Below, piece after piece: positions 15,844 through 25,075 of a stretch of DNA of 64,000 nt (within the stretch, counting starts at the first letter, position 1; each line of letters starts with the position of its first letter). The notes under the pieces are model-generated. The model searched no databases. It saw only the letters and a program-made list of their open reading frames with translations, and was not told the DNA's origin. This stretch comes from Catenuloplanes niger (GTDB lineage: Bacteria; Actinomycetota; Actinomycetes; Mycobacteriales; Micromonosporaceae). The DNA lies in assembly GCF_031458255.1 (NCBI RefSeq), contig NZ_JAVDYC010000001.1, positions 1,240,001 through 1,304,000 of the forward strand, read 5' to 3'. Position numbers and translations under genes: made by a program.

Positions 15844-17673
15844 TTACCTGCGTTTGTATCGCTGGACAGGCGGCGCGCTGGGTGCGCGGCTCAGGGCTCG
15901 TCGATCGGCCGACCCTGCCGCTGGAAGGGTCTCGGTCTGGTGGGCCGGGACCGTGGAGCTCTGTGCGGCGGTCCGGGCCGCGGTGGCTCTGAAGCGGATG
16001 GCGAGCGCGTTGGCCGGCATCAGGTCCAGGAGCCGTTCGATCATCTGCTGAGGGCGTCGCCCCTCGACGACGTCGCGGAGGGTCTCCGGCGACCATGACG
16101 CGCGCGCCTTTCCGACCAGGAGGAGTCGGGTGATCGGCCGGTCGATGTAGTTGATGGTGATCGGCCCGCCGCGGACCGATGAGCCGGCAACAGGGCCGTT
16201 CGCAGTCAGCGGGGTGGACCAGGTCGTGTCGGCGCCGAATGCGGTGATGTCGCCTGCCCATGCCATCGTGAGTCGGCCGGGGCGGCCTGGTGTGGGGCTG
16301 ACGATGACCGCGATGGAGGCGTCGCCGTTGCCAGTACCTGGGCCGCTGAATCGGGTGTTGATGGCGGTGCGGGCGAGTGTGATGGCAGCATGCGCGCCGA
16401 CGGTCGGGGCGGTGCGGGCGGCGACTTCGGCGGCGATGCGCGCGGCGACACGGTCGCCTGGGGAGTCGGTGAGTCCTTCGGCGAACGCCCAGGCCACCCG
16501 GCCGGTGTGCGGGTCGTGGTGAGCGGCAGCGGCTGCGGCGCCGTCCGGTGGGCAGTGAACGGCGTATTCCTGCCCGGTGGCAGTCGGGTCCGGGAATCGT
16601 GGAGCGCGGATCGGGATCGACTCGCGGCTGTGCGGCAGCGGCGGGGGCCGAGGTGGTGGCTCATCTGGTCGGGGGTAGAGCGCCTCGAGAACGGTCAGCG
16701 GGTCGAGGTGGAGCTGTTCGGCAAGGTCGGTGCACAGGCGGGTGGCACGCTCGGTGTCGTGGGCGGCGATGTCGGCCAGCAGCGGTGCGACATCGCGAAG
16801 CGCGGCGACGCTCCCGGGTACCTCATCGATGCGGTGCTGCGCTACGCGTTGCGCAACAAGATGCTCGGCCAGCGGAAGGCGCCGGGTCTGCAGATAGTGT
16901 TCGGCTGCCTCGCGCCCGCGGACGACGAGTCCGGCGGGATCGGTGCCGGCGGGAAGCAGGACGGTCTCCAGCGGTCCGGGCCAGTCGCGTAGGAGCGGGT
17001 AGGCGCGGTCAGCGGCGGCACGTCCGGCTGCGTCGGCGTCGAGCACGACGACAAGCGGTGTGCCGGCCGGGACTGCGGTGGTCAGTGCGGTGATCTGCTG
17101 GGAGGTCAGGGCGGTGCCGCAGGGTGCGACCGCCGCGCACTGGCCGCCGTCGAGGGAGAGCCGCGCGGTGGCGACGACGTCGGCAGGGCCTTCGACCAGC
17201 AGCACCGCCTTCGGCGGGACGGCGCGAGCGGCGATTTCGGCGAGGCCGTGGAGGTGGTCGCGTTTGCGGTAGATGGGGGTGGTGGCAGTGTTGCGGTATT
17301 TGGGTGCGCCGGGCCAGTCGGAGACGTCACGGCCGGTGAACGCGATAACGGCACCATCCGTGGCCCGGCGGACGGGGAACATGACGCGTTCGCGGAAGAC
17401 GTCGATGAGGCCGCCGGCCCGCGAGGTGGTGACGAGGCCGGCAGTGAGGAGCTCGGCGTCGGTGTAGCCGAGGTCGCGGAGATGGTCGTGGACTGCGGTC
17501 CAGCTGCGGGGTGCGTAGCCGAGCGTCCAGGGTGGTTGGTGGGCGGTCGCGGCGATGATGCCGCGGCTGTTGAGGTACCGCAGGGCCGACAGCGCGGCCG
17601 AGAGCTGGTCGCGGTAGAAAGCCGCCGCATCCTCGTGCACGGCAACGAGCCGCTCAGGTGTCGGCTGGCTCAT
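15844..17673 (-). CDS. Toprim-domain primase-like protein of the conjugative element
   Basis: A 609-residue protein. The N-terminal part (residues 15-110, AFYRDQLSAALSALRYLNSRGI, then LGYAPRSWTAVHDHL) resembles the catalytic core start of DnaG-type primases. The toprim domain follows (about 145-240): VLLVEGPADVVATARLS contains the conserved Glu and PLVVVLDADAAGRAAADRAYPLL the DxD motif. No N-terminal zinc finger is seen. The C-terminal 300 residues contain a separate region (VAWAFAEGLTDSPGDRVAARIA... INYIDRPITRLLLVGKARASW) of unknown role. Likely it primes complementary-strand synthesis in the recipient. The ATG overlaps the stop of the coupling-protein gene by 4 nt. Confidence 0.78.
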   Translation of the reverse strand: MSQPTPERLVAVHEDAAAFYRDQLSAALSALRYLNSRGIIAATAHQPPWTLGYAPRSWTAVHDHLRDLGYTDAELLTAGLVTTSRAGGLIDVFRERVMFPVRRATDGAVIAFTGRDVSDWPGAPKYRNTATTPIYRKRDHLHGLAEIAARAVPPKAVLLVEGPADVVATARLSLDGGQCAAVAPCGTALTSQQITALTTAVPAGTPLVVVLDADAAGRAAADRAYPLLRDWPGPLETVLLPAGTDPAGLVVRGREAAEHYLQTRRLPLAEHLVAQRVAQHRIDEVPGSVAALRDVAPLLADIAAHDTERATRLCTDLAEQLHLDPLTVLEALYPRPDEPPPRPPPLPHSRESIPIRAPRFPDPTATGQEYAVHCPPDGAAAAAAHHDPHTGRVAWAFAEGLTDSPGDRVAARIAAEVAARTAPTVGAHAAITLARTAINTRFSGPGTGNGDASIAVIVSPTPGRPGRLTMAWAGDITAFGADTTWSTPLTANGPVAGSSVRGGPITINYIDRPITRLLLVGKARASWSPETLRDVVEGRRPQQMIERLLDLMPANALAIRFRATAARTAAQSSTVPAHQTETLPAAGSADRRALSRAPSAPPVQRYKRR

Positions 17674-19520
17674 CGTCGCTCCTCGGTGGTCCAGCGCGCA
17701 GTGGCGTGCCGGTCGGCTTCGGTGATCGTTGCTTGCAAACGTTCGCGGTCGGCGGCATCTGAGATGGCAGAGATGGCCGCCGCAGTGTCGATACGGAGTG
17801 CGGCGGCGTCCGGGCCTCGAAACCAGGGCTGAAGGTCGAGGAGCGCGGCCCGGATACCGGTCGCGAAGAGGATCGCCTGCCCGCGCCGGATCGCGCGGAT
17901 GTCCTCTGGACCAAAGATCCGCTGCCGGCGCACCGATATCTGCCGGGAGGTGTGGCCGGTGGCGTCGCGGGTGAGGGAGAGGGTAGCGACGTCGTGTTCG
18001 CCGATGAGGGTGGAGATATCGGCGGCGAAACGGGGGTCGTCGGCGCCAGCACCGACGAGCTTGATGGTGGCCGCTCCCCACAGGGTGGCCATGCCGCGGT
18101 CGCCCCAGACGGTGGTGCCTTGCTGGTAGGTCTGCAGGATGGTGACGAGGTTGATACCGCGTCCGCCGAAGTGGGAGTACAGCTGTGGCAGGTCGGCGAG
18201 CGGGCAGATGTTCGCGGCTTCGTCGAGCATGCACAGCATCGGCGGATCAAGCCGCCCACCAAGACCTTCGGCGCGACGGACGGCGTAGCGCATGATCTGG
18301 TCGGTCAGCGCCGCGACGAGCGGCCCGGACGACCCGGCCCCGTCCTTGGACAGCAGATAGATCGTGTCGGTGGAGACCGGGAACGCGTCCGGGTCGAACT
18401 GCGGTAGTGGCTCGTCGGGTGTGGTGACCCAGTTCATGACGCGGGGGTCTTGGAGGCATCGGGCGGCGGTGCGGGCGGTCTCGTAAATGCCGTCCCGAGT
18501 TTCTGCCGCGCCGTTCTGCCTGCCGCGCAGCGCACGGGCGGTTTGCGGGTAGCCATGGTCGAAGAGCAGCCCGACGGGTTCGTCGTCGGTGGCGTCCGCG
18601 AGCCAGGTCTGCACGTCGTTCATCCCGGATCGGGAGGTGGCGGCGGCGAGGAGGAGGCTGGCGAGGAGGTCTTCGGCGGCGAGGAGCCAGAAGTCTTCGC
18701 CGCGGTCGCGGCGCATCGGCTGGATGAAGTGCGACGCCATCCGGGCCGCGTCCTCGACCGTGCTGACCGCGGCGAGCGGATCCCACCACCAGTTCTGGCC
18801 GGTACGGGTGATCGCTTGCGGGTCGAACAGCCACACCGTGCCGGCCTGGGCGCGGCGGTGGTGGGTGGTGGCCCAGATGTCCGCGCGGTTGGAGGTGGCC
18901 AGGACCGGGCCGGGCGCGCCGAGGATCTGCGGGACGGCGATCGCGGTGGTCTTCATCGCCCGCGGCCCCATCACGGCCAGGATCCCGTCCTCCCACGACG
19001 CGCGCAGCAACGGCCCGCGCCGACCGCCCGGGAGCTGGAGGACACCGAGCGGGAGACCGACATCCGCCGGCCGCAGCGGCTGCCCGGCCAGCCCCGGGCG
19101 CAGAGTTCTCGCGCGCGCCTCCGCGCCGGCAGGTGCCAGCCCGGCTACCTCGCCGGTTCGGGCGAGTGACGGCAGCGGGTCGTCGGCGTTCCCTCGCCGG
19201 GCCTGCCACCACATCCACCCGCCCAGCACCGGCATCACCACAACCGCCACCAGCATGACGAAGACTGTCGCGACCACGAGCCCGCTGAGGCCCGGAAACG
19301 CCGCTTCCCACCGTCCGCGCGCCACCGCGACGACGAATTCCTGTCCGAACGCCGGTCCCGCCGGACGGCCGCTGAAGGAGGCCGTCAGCCGGCCTGCCGC
19401 CCATGCCAGCCAGGCGAGCACGATCGCGGCCCAGAATGCGCCGAGGATGACGAACGGGGTCAGCGGCACGGTGCCGGCGGTGGACCGGGGAGTGACCGGG
19501 CGCGGGCCGAAACTGCTCAC
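17670..19520 (-). CDS. VirD4/TraG-type coupling protein
   Basis: A 616-residue membrane ATPase: two N-terminal membrane helices (LTPFVILGAFWAAIVLAWLA and SGLVVATVFVMLVAVVVMPVL), then a RecA-like domain. The P-loop region reads GILAVMGPRAMKTTAIAVPQ, which lacks the normal GxxxxGK spacing. Walker B is PMLCMLDEAANICPL. TraG signatures DGAGSSGPLVAALTDQIM and GRGINLVTILQTYQQ are present. It should bring the relaxosome to the transfer channel. ATGA overlaps at both ends tie it to its neighbours. Confidence 0.87.
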   Translation of the reverse strand: MSSFGPRPVTPRSTAGTVPLTPFVILGAFWAAIVLAWLAWAAGRLTASFSGRPAGPAFGQEFVVAVARGRWEAAFPGLSGLVVATVFVMLVAVVVMPVLGGWMWWQARRGNADDPLPSLARTGEVAGLAPAGAEARARTLRPGLAGQPLRPADVGLPLGVLQLPGGRRGPLLRASWEDGILAVMGPRAMKTTAIAVPQILGAPGPVLATSNRADIWATTHHRRAQAGTVWLFDPQAITRTGQNWWWDPLAAVSTVEDAARMASHFIQPMRRDRGEDFWLLAAEDLLASLLLAAATSRSGMNDVQTWLADATDDEPVGLLFDHGYPQTARALRGRQNGAAETRDGIYETARTAARCLQDPRVMNWVTTPDEPLPQFDPDAFPVSTDTIYLLSKDGAGSSGPLVAALTDQIMRYAVRRAEGLGGRLDPPMLCMLDEAANICPLADLPQLYSHFGGRGINLVTILQTYQQGTTVWGDRGMATLWGAATIKLVGAGADDPRFAADISTLIGEHDVATLSLTRDATGHTSRQISVRRQRIFGPEDIRAIRRGQAILFATGIRAALLDLQPWFRGPDAAALRIDTAAAISAISDAADRERLQATITEADRHATARWTTEERR

Positions 19521-20905
19521 GGTTGTACCGCCGTGTCGGTGTCGTAGAGGTCCGGCTCGTCGCCGACGAGCCGCATCCCAACCGGCAGACCCGGCCCTTC
19601 ACCGGTCTTGACCAGATACCTACCGCGTCCGGGATGCACCCGGCCGGGAAACAGTGCCTCGGGCGCGGCCCACGAGGAGACCAGCTGCCGTTCCGCCGCC
19701 GAAAGCCGCACCACCGCGCTGATCCGGTCGAGCTCGCGGCCCGGAAGCGCGGCCAAGATCTTGATCGAGGCGCGCTCGAAGAAACCGCGGGCTTTGGCGC
19801 GGTCCTCATCGGTGGGCAGGGCGTCGAGGTCGTCAAGACTGTGGGTGATCATCAGGGTGCCCATGCCGAGCGGCCGCGACAGCCGGGTCAGAGCGTCCGC
19901 GTGGTCGACCAGGCCGGGTGCGCCGCGCAAGGCCCGCCACAGTTCGTCCATCACGCCGAAGAACTGCCGGCGCGGACCGAGACCGTGGGCGGCGAGCGCA
20001 GCCGCCGCGTCCACGACACCGAACGCGTACGCCCACGTGCACAGCATGGCGATCGCGACGAGCTGGTCGCCGGCAGCCGCAGTTTGGGAGATGTCGACGC
20101 TGACGGCGGGTGCATCGAGGTCGATCGGGGTGCTGGTCGGCCCGTCCAGGACGCCGCGCAGCGACCCGTCACACAGCAGCGTCAAAGTCGCCACCAGGTC
20201 TGCGGCCTGCCGGTCATGATCGGTACCGAGTCGCACCTCGTCCGGGCCGTCGCGCAGCACTGCGAGAACGTCGGGGACGGTTGGTTGCCGGGTGAGGCGG
20301 GTGTCGAGCAGGTCGACGGCCCGGCCGAGCAGCACCTCCTCGGCGTTGACGATGCGGGCGCCGCGCACGAGCGTGGCGAGCGCGAGCAGCAGCGCCAGGC
20401 GTCGGCCGCGGACCTCCAGCCGTAGCCGGTCCGCTTCCCGCTGCGGCAACCTGTCCAGCGCGGCGCCGAGCGGGCCGGCGTCGAGGGGGTTGATCCGGTC
20501 CAGGCCCCGGCCGACCCGGATGACCTGCCCGCCGAGGTATTGCACGAGCCGCGTGTAGTCGGGTTTGGTGTCGCCGAGGATCAGCACCCGGGCACCGAAC
20601 CCGGCCATCCCGGTGATCATCCGTTTGGCGAGTGCGCTTTTCCCGGCGCCGGGCTGGCCGAGCAGGAACATCCCCGGGTTCGTCACCAGCCCGGTCCGCA
20701 ACCATGCGAGCGGGTCGAGGCACACGGTCTCGCCCCACAGCAGGTGCCGACCGATCGGCACCCCCAACTGCGGCGCGCCCGACCCGGCCATGAACGGATA
20801 CAGGCCGGCCAGCTGCACCGTCGTGCCCTGGAACTCGACGACCGCGTCCACGTGCGATGCGCGTCCGGCGCCGGGTGAGCGCCAGCCCCAGCTGGGGGCG
20901 GTCAT
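19517..20905 (-). CDS. VirB4/TraC-like conjugation ATPase
   Basis: About 462 residues from ATG 20905. A canonical Walker A, MFLLGQPGAGKSALAKRM (residues about 78-95), is followed by VLILGDTKPDYTRLVQYLGG, the Walker B-like QFFGVMDELWRALRG and MGTLMITHSLDDLDALPTDED. Shorter than classical VirB4 (about 800 aa) because the N-terminal part is carried by the separate SCO6880 protein encoded upstream. Likely energises channel assembly or substrate transfer. Overlaps the neighbouring genes by 4 nt. Confidence 0.83.
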   Translation of the reverse strand: MTAPSWGWRSPGAGRASHVDAVVEFQGTTVQLAGLYPFMAGSGAPQLGVPIGRHLLWGETVCLDPLAWLRTGLVTNPGMFLLGQPGAGKSALAKRMITGMAGFGARVLILGDTKPDYTRLVQYLGGQVIRVGRGLDRINPLDAGPLGAALDRLPQREADRLRLEVRGRRLALLLALATLVRGARIVNAEEVLLGRAVDLLDTRLTRQPTVPDVLAVLRDGPDEVRLGTDHDRQAADLVATLTLLCDGSLRGVLDGPTSTPIDLDAPAVSVDISQTAAAGDQLVAIAMLCTWAYAFGVVDAAAALAAHGLGPRRQFFGVMDELWRALRGAPGLVDHADALTRLSRPLGMGTLMITHSLDDLDALPTDEDRAKARGFFERASIKILAALPGRELDRISAVVRLSAAERQLVSSWAAPEALFPGRVHPGRGRYLVKTGEGPGLPVGMRLVGDEPDLYDTDTAVQP

Positions 20906-22383
20906 CGCGGCCACACCTGGGCGAGCTGGGTCGGGCAGATCCCGCACGGCAGCGTGACCGTGAACCCGGCCGCCTGACTCGCCCACATCCGCCGCAACCG
21001 GATCCGGGCCGACTCCGCGCGCGTCTCGACGTCCGCGACCGCCGCCGGGAGGTGGTCCCGGTCGGTGACGGTGACGGTGACGAACAGCGACATCATCCCG
21101 ACACCGGCGCCGGCTGCTTCTTCCCGGGCGGTGCGTAGCGCGCGGGAGCGGTCGGCGCGTTCCCGGGCGTTCTCGTCCCGGCGGGACACCTGCCGCATCG
21201 CGTCCCGGAACACGGCCGCGTTGACCTCCTGCTCCACCAAGCGGGCCGCGTCCCCGGCCGGGACCGGCCGATAGAGCAACGACACCCGCAGCGGGTACGG
21301 GCCGGGAGCCAGCAGCCGGGCGAGGACCTCCGCGTGGACCTCGGTCCGGGGCGCTTCATGCCACGCCCAGGACACCGACCATCCGCCGTCGTGGCGGTAG
21401 CAGCCGTACTCCTCCTCAGCGGCGACCGGCCCGGCCGTACCCCAATCAATTTCTTGATCTTGTGGTGTGTCGGTCAGGATGGTGTCGAGGGTGGTGGACG
21501 GGTCGTAGGCGGCGCGGACGGTGGCGGCGAGCCGGGGCGCGTCGGCGCGGCCCAGGACGGTCAGGCCGCAGGCGGCGAGGGAGTCCTCCAGGCCGGCCAG
21601 CAGCCGGTCGGTGTCAGCGAGCGCGTCCGCGGTCGTCTGCGGGCGCGGGCGGACACGGGCCGGGTCGATGGTGACGGACACGTGTGTCTCTACCTCGGCG
21701 TCGTTGCCGGCCGCGTCATCGACGAGGTGCTGCAGCAGCCGGCGGGCCGACGGTGGGGCGCCGGGTGCGGTCCGGCCGGTGACGTAGGCGGCCAGGCGAC
21801 GGCCGGATCCCGGGCCGGTCCGCACGGTCACGGCGATCCACCGGACTGCCGGCTGGTAGCCGAGGCTGGACAGCCAGCTCCCCCAGTTCGCCACCCACGC
21901 CTCCGCCTGCTCCGGCTCGGCCAGCCACGTCGAAGACGCGGCAACCCGTAGCGTCGCCGTCAACCTCCCCGACCGGCGATCCCGCACCACCCCGAACGTG
22001 CTTCCCCGCGCGCTGGGTGCGGCGAGGAGGTCGGTGGTGGCGAGCACGCCGGGCAACTCCCAGGCGTGCGGGTGAGCGGCCCACACACCGGAGCGGTAGG
22101 TGCTGTATCCGCGCGTCACGCCCCACGACCACCGGGCACGGCGCACCAGGCCGGCGCCGAGCGGGACATCGTCCCAGCGTGGCACCGTCACGGCCAGCAG
22201 CAGTCCGGCCGGAACCAGCGCCGCCAGCAGCAGAGTGCTGCTGACCGCGCCGGCCGCCGCGAGCACGGTAACCGTGGCCACCACGACCAGCGTCTGGCCG
22301 GGGCCGAGGCCGAGCAAGCCCATACCGCGCGCGCGCCGCCAACCGCCGTACACACGACGCTCTTCCTCGCCGGCCATGCTCAT
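20902..22383 (-). CDS. SCO6880-family conjugation protein
   Basis: A 493-residue protein with two membrane helices near the N-terminus (LVVVATVTVLAAAGAVSSTLL; LVPAGLLLAVTV, residues 30-70), then a large soluble domain. Sequence order (PrgI-like helices, then GVLATTDLLAAPSARGSTFGVVRDRRSGRLTATLRV) matches the SCO6880 family of actinobacterial type IV secretion-like systems, which carry VirB3 and VirB4 N-terminal functions. Start ATG 22383 lies in the 4-nt overlap with the TrbL-like gene. Confidence 0.83.
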   Translation of the reverse strand: MSMAGEEERRVYGGWRRARGMGLLGLGPGQTLVVVATVTVLAAAGAVSSTLLLAALVPAGLLLAVTVPRWDDVPLGAGLVRRARWSWGVTRGYSTYRSGVWAAHPHAWELPGVLATTDLLAAPSARGSTFGVVRDRRSGRLTATLRVAASSTWLAEPEQAEAWVANWGSWLSSLGYQPAVRWIAVTVRTGPGSGRRLAAYVTGRTAPGAPPSARRLLQHLVDDAAGNDAEVETHVSVTIDPARVRPRPQTTADALADTDRLLAGLEDSLAACGLTVLGRADAPRLAATVRAAYDPSTTLDTILTDTPQDQEIDWGTAGPVAAEEEYGCYRHDGGWSVSWAWHEAPRTEVHAEVLARLLAPGPYPLRVSLLYRPVPAGDAARLVEQEVNAAVFRDAMRQVSRRDENARERADRSRALRTAREEAAGAGVGMMSLFVTVTVTDRDHLPAAVADVETRAESARIRLRRMWASQAAGFTVTLPCGICPTQLAQVWPR

Positions 22384-23672
22384 CCACCTTCGGTCGAGGT
22401 GTCGGCGGCATCAGCGGCGGCGCGGGACGCGCCCTGCGCGGCCTTGGCGGCTGCTGCGGCTGCCACGGTCGTCCCGATCACCACCGGTGCTGCGGGCCCG
22501 GCGGCCGCGGCTGTTCCTGCGGTCGTCCCGGCGGCTGTTCCCGTCCCGGCGCTGGTTCCCGATCCTGTCCCGGCTGGCGTTCCCGATCGTGGCCCGCCGG
22601 TTCCCGGTCCCGGGCCGCCGGTGAACGACGGCGGACGCGGACCTCCCGGCCCGCCGTCCGGGCGCGGGCCGTTCCCGGTGTCGGCCGGCGGCGGGGAGTC
22701 GTAGCGGGACCGGTCGCTACGGGCACCGGCGAGGTCCCGCAGCGACGCCGCCGCGTGCAGACCCGCCGCGCCCGCCGAGAACGCGCTGGCGAAACCACCA
22801 CCGCCGGACTGCAAGCTCCCGACCGTCCAGGTGAACAGCCGCAGCAGCGCCGGCAACGCCACCAGCGCCACGATCATCAACGCGACGCCCATCAGCAGCA
22901 CCCGCGGGTCGTCGGCGGTGTCGTCGCCCTGCAACCAGATCGCCGATGCGTATACCAGGGCGGCCGCCGGCTTGTAGAAGATCAACGCGAGCTGCCAGGC
23001 CAGGACCTTGCGCAGCCAGCCGCTCGTCGCGCCGGTGAAGCTCCCCGCCGCGGCGAGTGGCATCGCGGGCGCGAGCAGCAGCACCGACACGTCCCGGAAC
23101 GGCATCAGCACCGCCTGGACCAGCGCGCACACCGTCGCGATCCCGGCGATCACGATGACCAGCAACGTCGGAAGACCACCAGTGCCCTGTGGTACGACCA
23201 GGATCGACATCCGGCGTGCGAAACTCTGATCACCGACGCTCTCCAACGCCGACATGATCACGTAGGAGGCGAACAGGTCCGCGCCGTGCAGCAGCAGATT
23301 CGTCCCGAACAGCCCGGCTACCGACCACAACGCGGTGTTCCACAACCCGCGCAGGACATTGACCAGCGGGGCCGGCTTGCGTGTCAGGACCAGCAGGAGG
23401 CTGTTCCACAGCACCCCGCCGACCGCCACCGCCGCGGTCAGCGGCAGCAGCAGCCCGCGCAGGTTCGCGACGGCCTCGATCGGGGCATCACCCGAACCGG
23501 ATGCGCCCGCCGGGAACAGCTTCAGGGACGGGACCAGCACCCACCAGCTCGCCGACAGATCGATCAAGAACTGCTCGGCGGTGACGATTAACTGCGCCAC
23601 CGGGCCGAACAGTCCGCCCCCTGCGGTCAGCATCAGGCACGCGGTGTCCCACGGTGCGCACATGCTGATCAC
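22380..23672 (-). CDS. TrbL/VirB6-like polytopic membrane protein
   Basis: About 430 residues. At least six hydrophobic segments are visible (LRGLLLPLTAAVAVGGVLWN; WSVAGLFGTNLLLHGADLF; LLVIVIAGIATVCALVQAVL; VSVLLLAPAMPLAAAG; GVALMIVALVALPALLRLF), followed by a disordered Gly/Pro/Thr-rich tail from about residue 330 (GGPGPGTGG, AGTTAGTAA). This is the layout of TrbL/VirB6 inner-membrane channel proteins. GTG 23672 is preferred because it overlaps the upstream stop by 4 nt like the other genes; ATG 23663 is an alternative. Confidence 0.8.
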   Translation of the reverse strand: MISMCAPWDTACLMLTAGGGLFGPVAQLIVTAEQFLIDLSASWWVLVPSLKLFPAGASGSGDAPIEAVANLRGLLLPLTAAVAVGGVLWNSLLLVLTRKPAPLVNVLRGLWNTALWSVAGLFGTNLLLHGADLFASYVIMSALESVGDQSFARRMSILVVPQGTGGLPTLLVIVIAGIATVCALVQAVLMPFRDVSVLLLAPAMPLAAAGSFTGATSGWLRKVLAWQLALIFYKPAAALVYASAIWLQGDDTADDPRVLLMGVALMIVALVALPALLRLFTWTVGSLQSGGGGFASAFSAGAAGLHAAASLRDLAGARSDRSRYDSPPPADTGNGPRPDGGPGGPRPPSFTGGPGPGTGGPRSGTPAGTGSGTSAGTGTAAGTTAGTAAAAGPAAPVVIGTTVAAAAAAKAAQGASRAAADAADTSTEGG

Positions 23673-24433
23673 CGCTCCGCCGGGAGCCACAGAAACTCGG
23701 ACGTGTCCCCGGCGACCCGGGCGTTATTGCCCCATAGACCGTCTGGTGGAGCCACGACCCGCCAGTCACCGTCGTCCCAGCGGGTCTGAACCCGTAGCTC
23801 GATCAGCGTGGGCTGCCACGTACCCGGGCCCTCGATCAACAGCCGCACCTCGGCGTCGAGGCCCGATATGCTCACCCGGTATCCGCGCGCCACCGCGTAG
23901 AGCTGACCCGCCGGCGTCCCATAAGCGACCCCGAGACGAGCGCGCGCCTGGTCGTACTCCTCGGCCAGATTTCGTGCCAAGGCGCCGGCGTCATCGCCGA
24001 CCACCTGATCTCGCACCGTGGGCTCAAATACCAGTGGTCCTACCTGCGGCGACAATCGCAGGGTCACGTGCGCCGCCGCCACAACCGCACCCAGCTCGGA
24101 GAAGGCGAAGCCGCGCGCCAGGCCCGCCGAGGTGTCCCGCGGACCCGCCGACCGGGACACCGGCAGGCGCCCGCCCGCCACCGACATCCAGGCCAGATCA
24201 CCCTCGCCCGGCGACGGCATCCCGGTCGCCGAGGGGATCGCGGCCGGTCCCGTGGTGCCGGGAATCGACACCACCATCCCGGACGCCACAGGCCCAGGCC
24301 CGGCGGCGTCCCGCTGCTCGTGGAGCCCGATCAATCCGGCTACCGCTGCCAAGGCCGTCGCCACGATGGCCGTGCCCGAAGCCGTCACCACGGCCGTGCG
24401 CTGGCGCGCTCGCGTCCCGATCTCGTCCCGCAT
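23669..24433 (-). CDS. VirB8/TcpC-like conjugation protein
   Basis: A 254-residue protein: short cytoplasmic N-terminus, one membrane helix (VVTASGTAIVATALAAVAGLIGL, residues 15-37), then an extracytoplasmic domain with AEEYDQARARLGVAYGTPAGQLYAVARGYRVSISG and WDDGDWRVVAPPDG, resembling NTF2-like VirB8/TcpC proteins that scaffold the channel. It sits 6 nt after the small membrane protein gene and overlaps the TrbL-like gene. Confidence 0.7.
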   Translation of the reverse strand: MRDEIGTRARQRTAVVTASGTAIVATALAAVAGLIGLHEQRDAAGPGPVASGMVVSIPGTTGPAAIPSATGMPSPGEGDLAWMSVAGGRLPVSRSAGPRDTSAGLARGFAFSELGAVVAAAHVTLRLSPQVGPLVFEPTVRDQVVGDDAGALARNLAEEYDQARARLGVAYGTPAGQLYAVARGYRVSISGLDAEVRLLIEGPGTWQPTLIELRVQTRWDDGDWRVVAPPDGLWGNNARVAGDTSEFLWLPAER

Positions 24434-24439
24434 CGCCGG

Positions 24440-24745
24440 CTACCTGACCACCACGCCGACAACGGTCGCCCCGACCGCCGCCAACGTCAGCCCACCCAGC
24501 ACCCACGGAATCCCCGCAGCACCATCCACCGCGGTCGCGGAACGATTCCGCTGGCCCAGAATCATCATCCCGCCGCAGATGAACATGCCCAGCACACCCG
24601 CGACGACCAGCACCCACTTACCCCACGCCAGAAACGTCTCTGCCACCGGCGCCAACCCCGGAATCGGAACCGGCGTCGGATCCGGTACCAACGGCGTCGG
24701 CACCGGCGCCACCGCCAGCGCGGTCACCACCCAATCCACGAACAT
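24440..24745 (-). CDS. Small VirB2/TrbC-like membrane protein
   Basis: 101 residues from ATG 24745, which has a strong GGAGG upstream. A Pro/Val-rich N-terminus is followed by two membrane helices (KWVLVVAGVLGMFICGGMMIL and WVLGGLTLAAVGATVVGVVV) with a short basic loop (GQRNRS) between, the plan of conjugation pilin-like subunits. It is the first clear gene of the transfer block. No signal peptidase site was identified. Confidence 0.65.
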   Translation of the reverse strand: MFVDWVVTALAVAPVPTPLVPDPTPVPIPGLAPVAETFLAWGKWVLVVAGVLGMFICGGMMILGQRNRSATAVDGAAGIPWVLGGLTLAAVGATVVGVVVR

Positions 24746-24984
24746 CAGCCACCTCCACGCTCCACCACCCGGCACACACGCACAGGCGGGATGGCGGCAA
24801 CCTCCACCGACGGAGTTAGCGGATACGTAGCCGCACCCAACAACACCGAGGTCAGTCGGTTCAGGCGTGCGGACTCATCGACAGACGCGGCCCGGCCGGG
24901 GCACTGATATAGATCGATCAACCCGCGATGCCGAGCTACCTGCGACAAGGGCTCAGACACTGGCCCGATACGGAGTGATGGCAC
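24745..24984 (-). CDS. Small hypothetical protein at head of transfer operon
   Basis: A 79-residue frame ending in TGATG overlap with the VirB2-like gene. The sequence (GRAASVDESARLNRLTSVLLGAATYPLTPSVEVAAIPPV) looks possible as coding but matches no family I know. Supported mainly by the stop-start overlap. Confidence 0.35.
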   Translation of the reverse strand: MPSLRIGPVSEPLSQVARHRGLIDLYQCPGRAASVDESARLNRLTSVLLGAATYPLTPSVEVAAIPPVRVCRVVERGGG

Positions 24985-25075
24985 TGCGAGGCAGGACGCG
25001 CTTTGTCCGCAGCAGATCGGTACGTCTGGCCAGCTCTCGCGTCATAATGCGGTTGCGGGAAACATCGACACCTGC

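Noticed and set aside
15844-18234. 796-aa reading of the primase-like gene
   Set aside because: The extra N-terminal part overlaps the coupling-protein gene and looks like shadow; ATG 17673 in the 4-nt overlap is the natural start.
24068-24907. Plus-strand frame of 279 aa opposite the VirB8/VirB2-like genes
   Set aside because: Arg/His-rich shadow of the minus-strand transfer genes.
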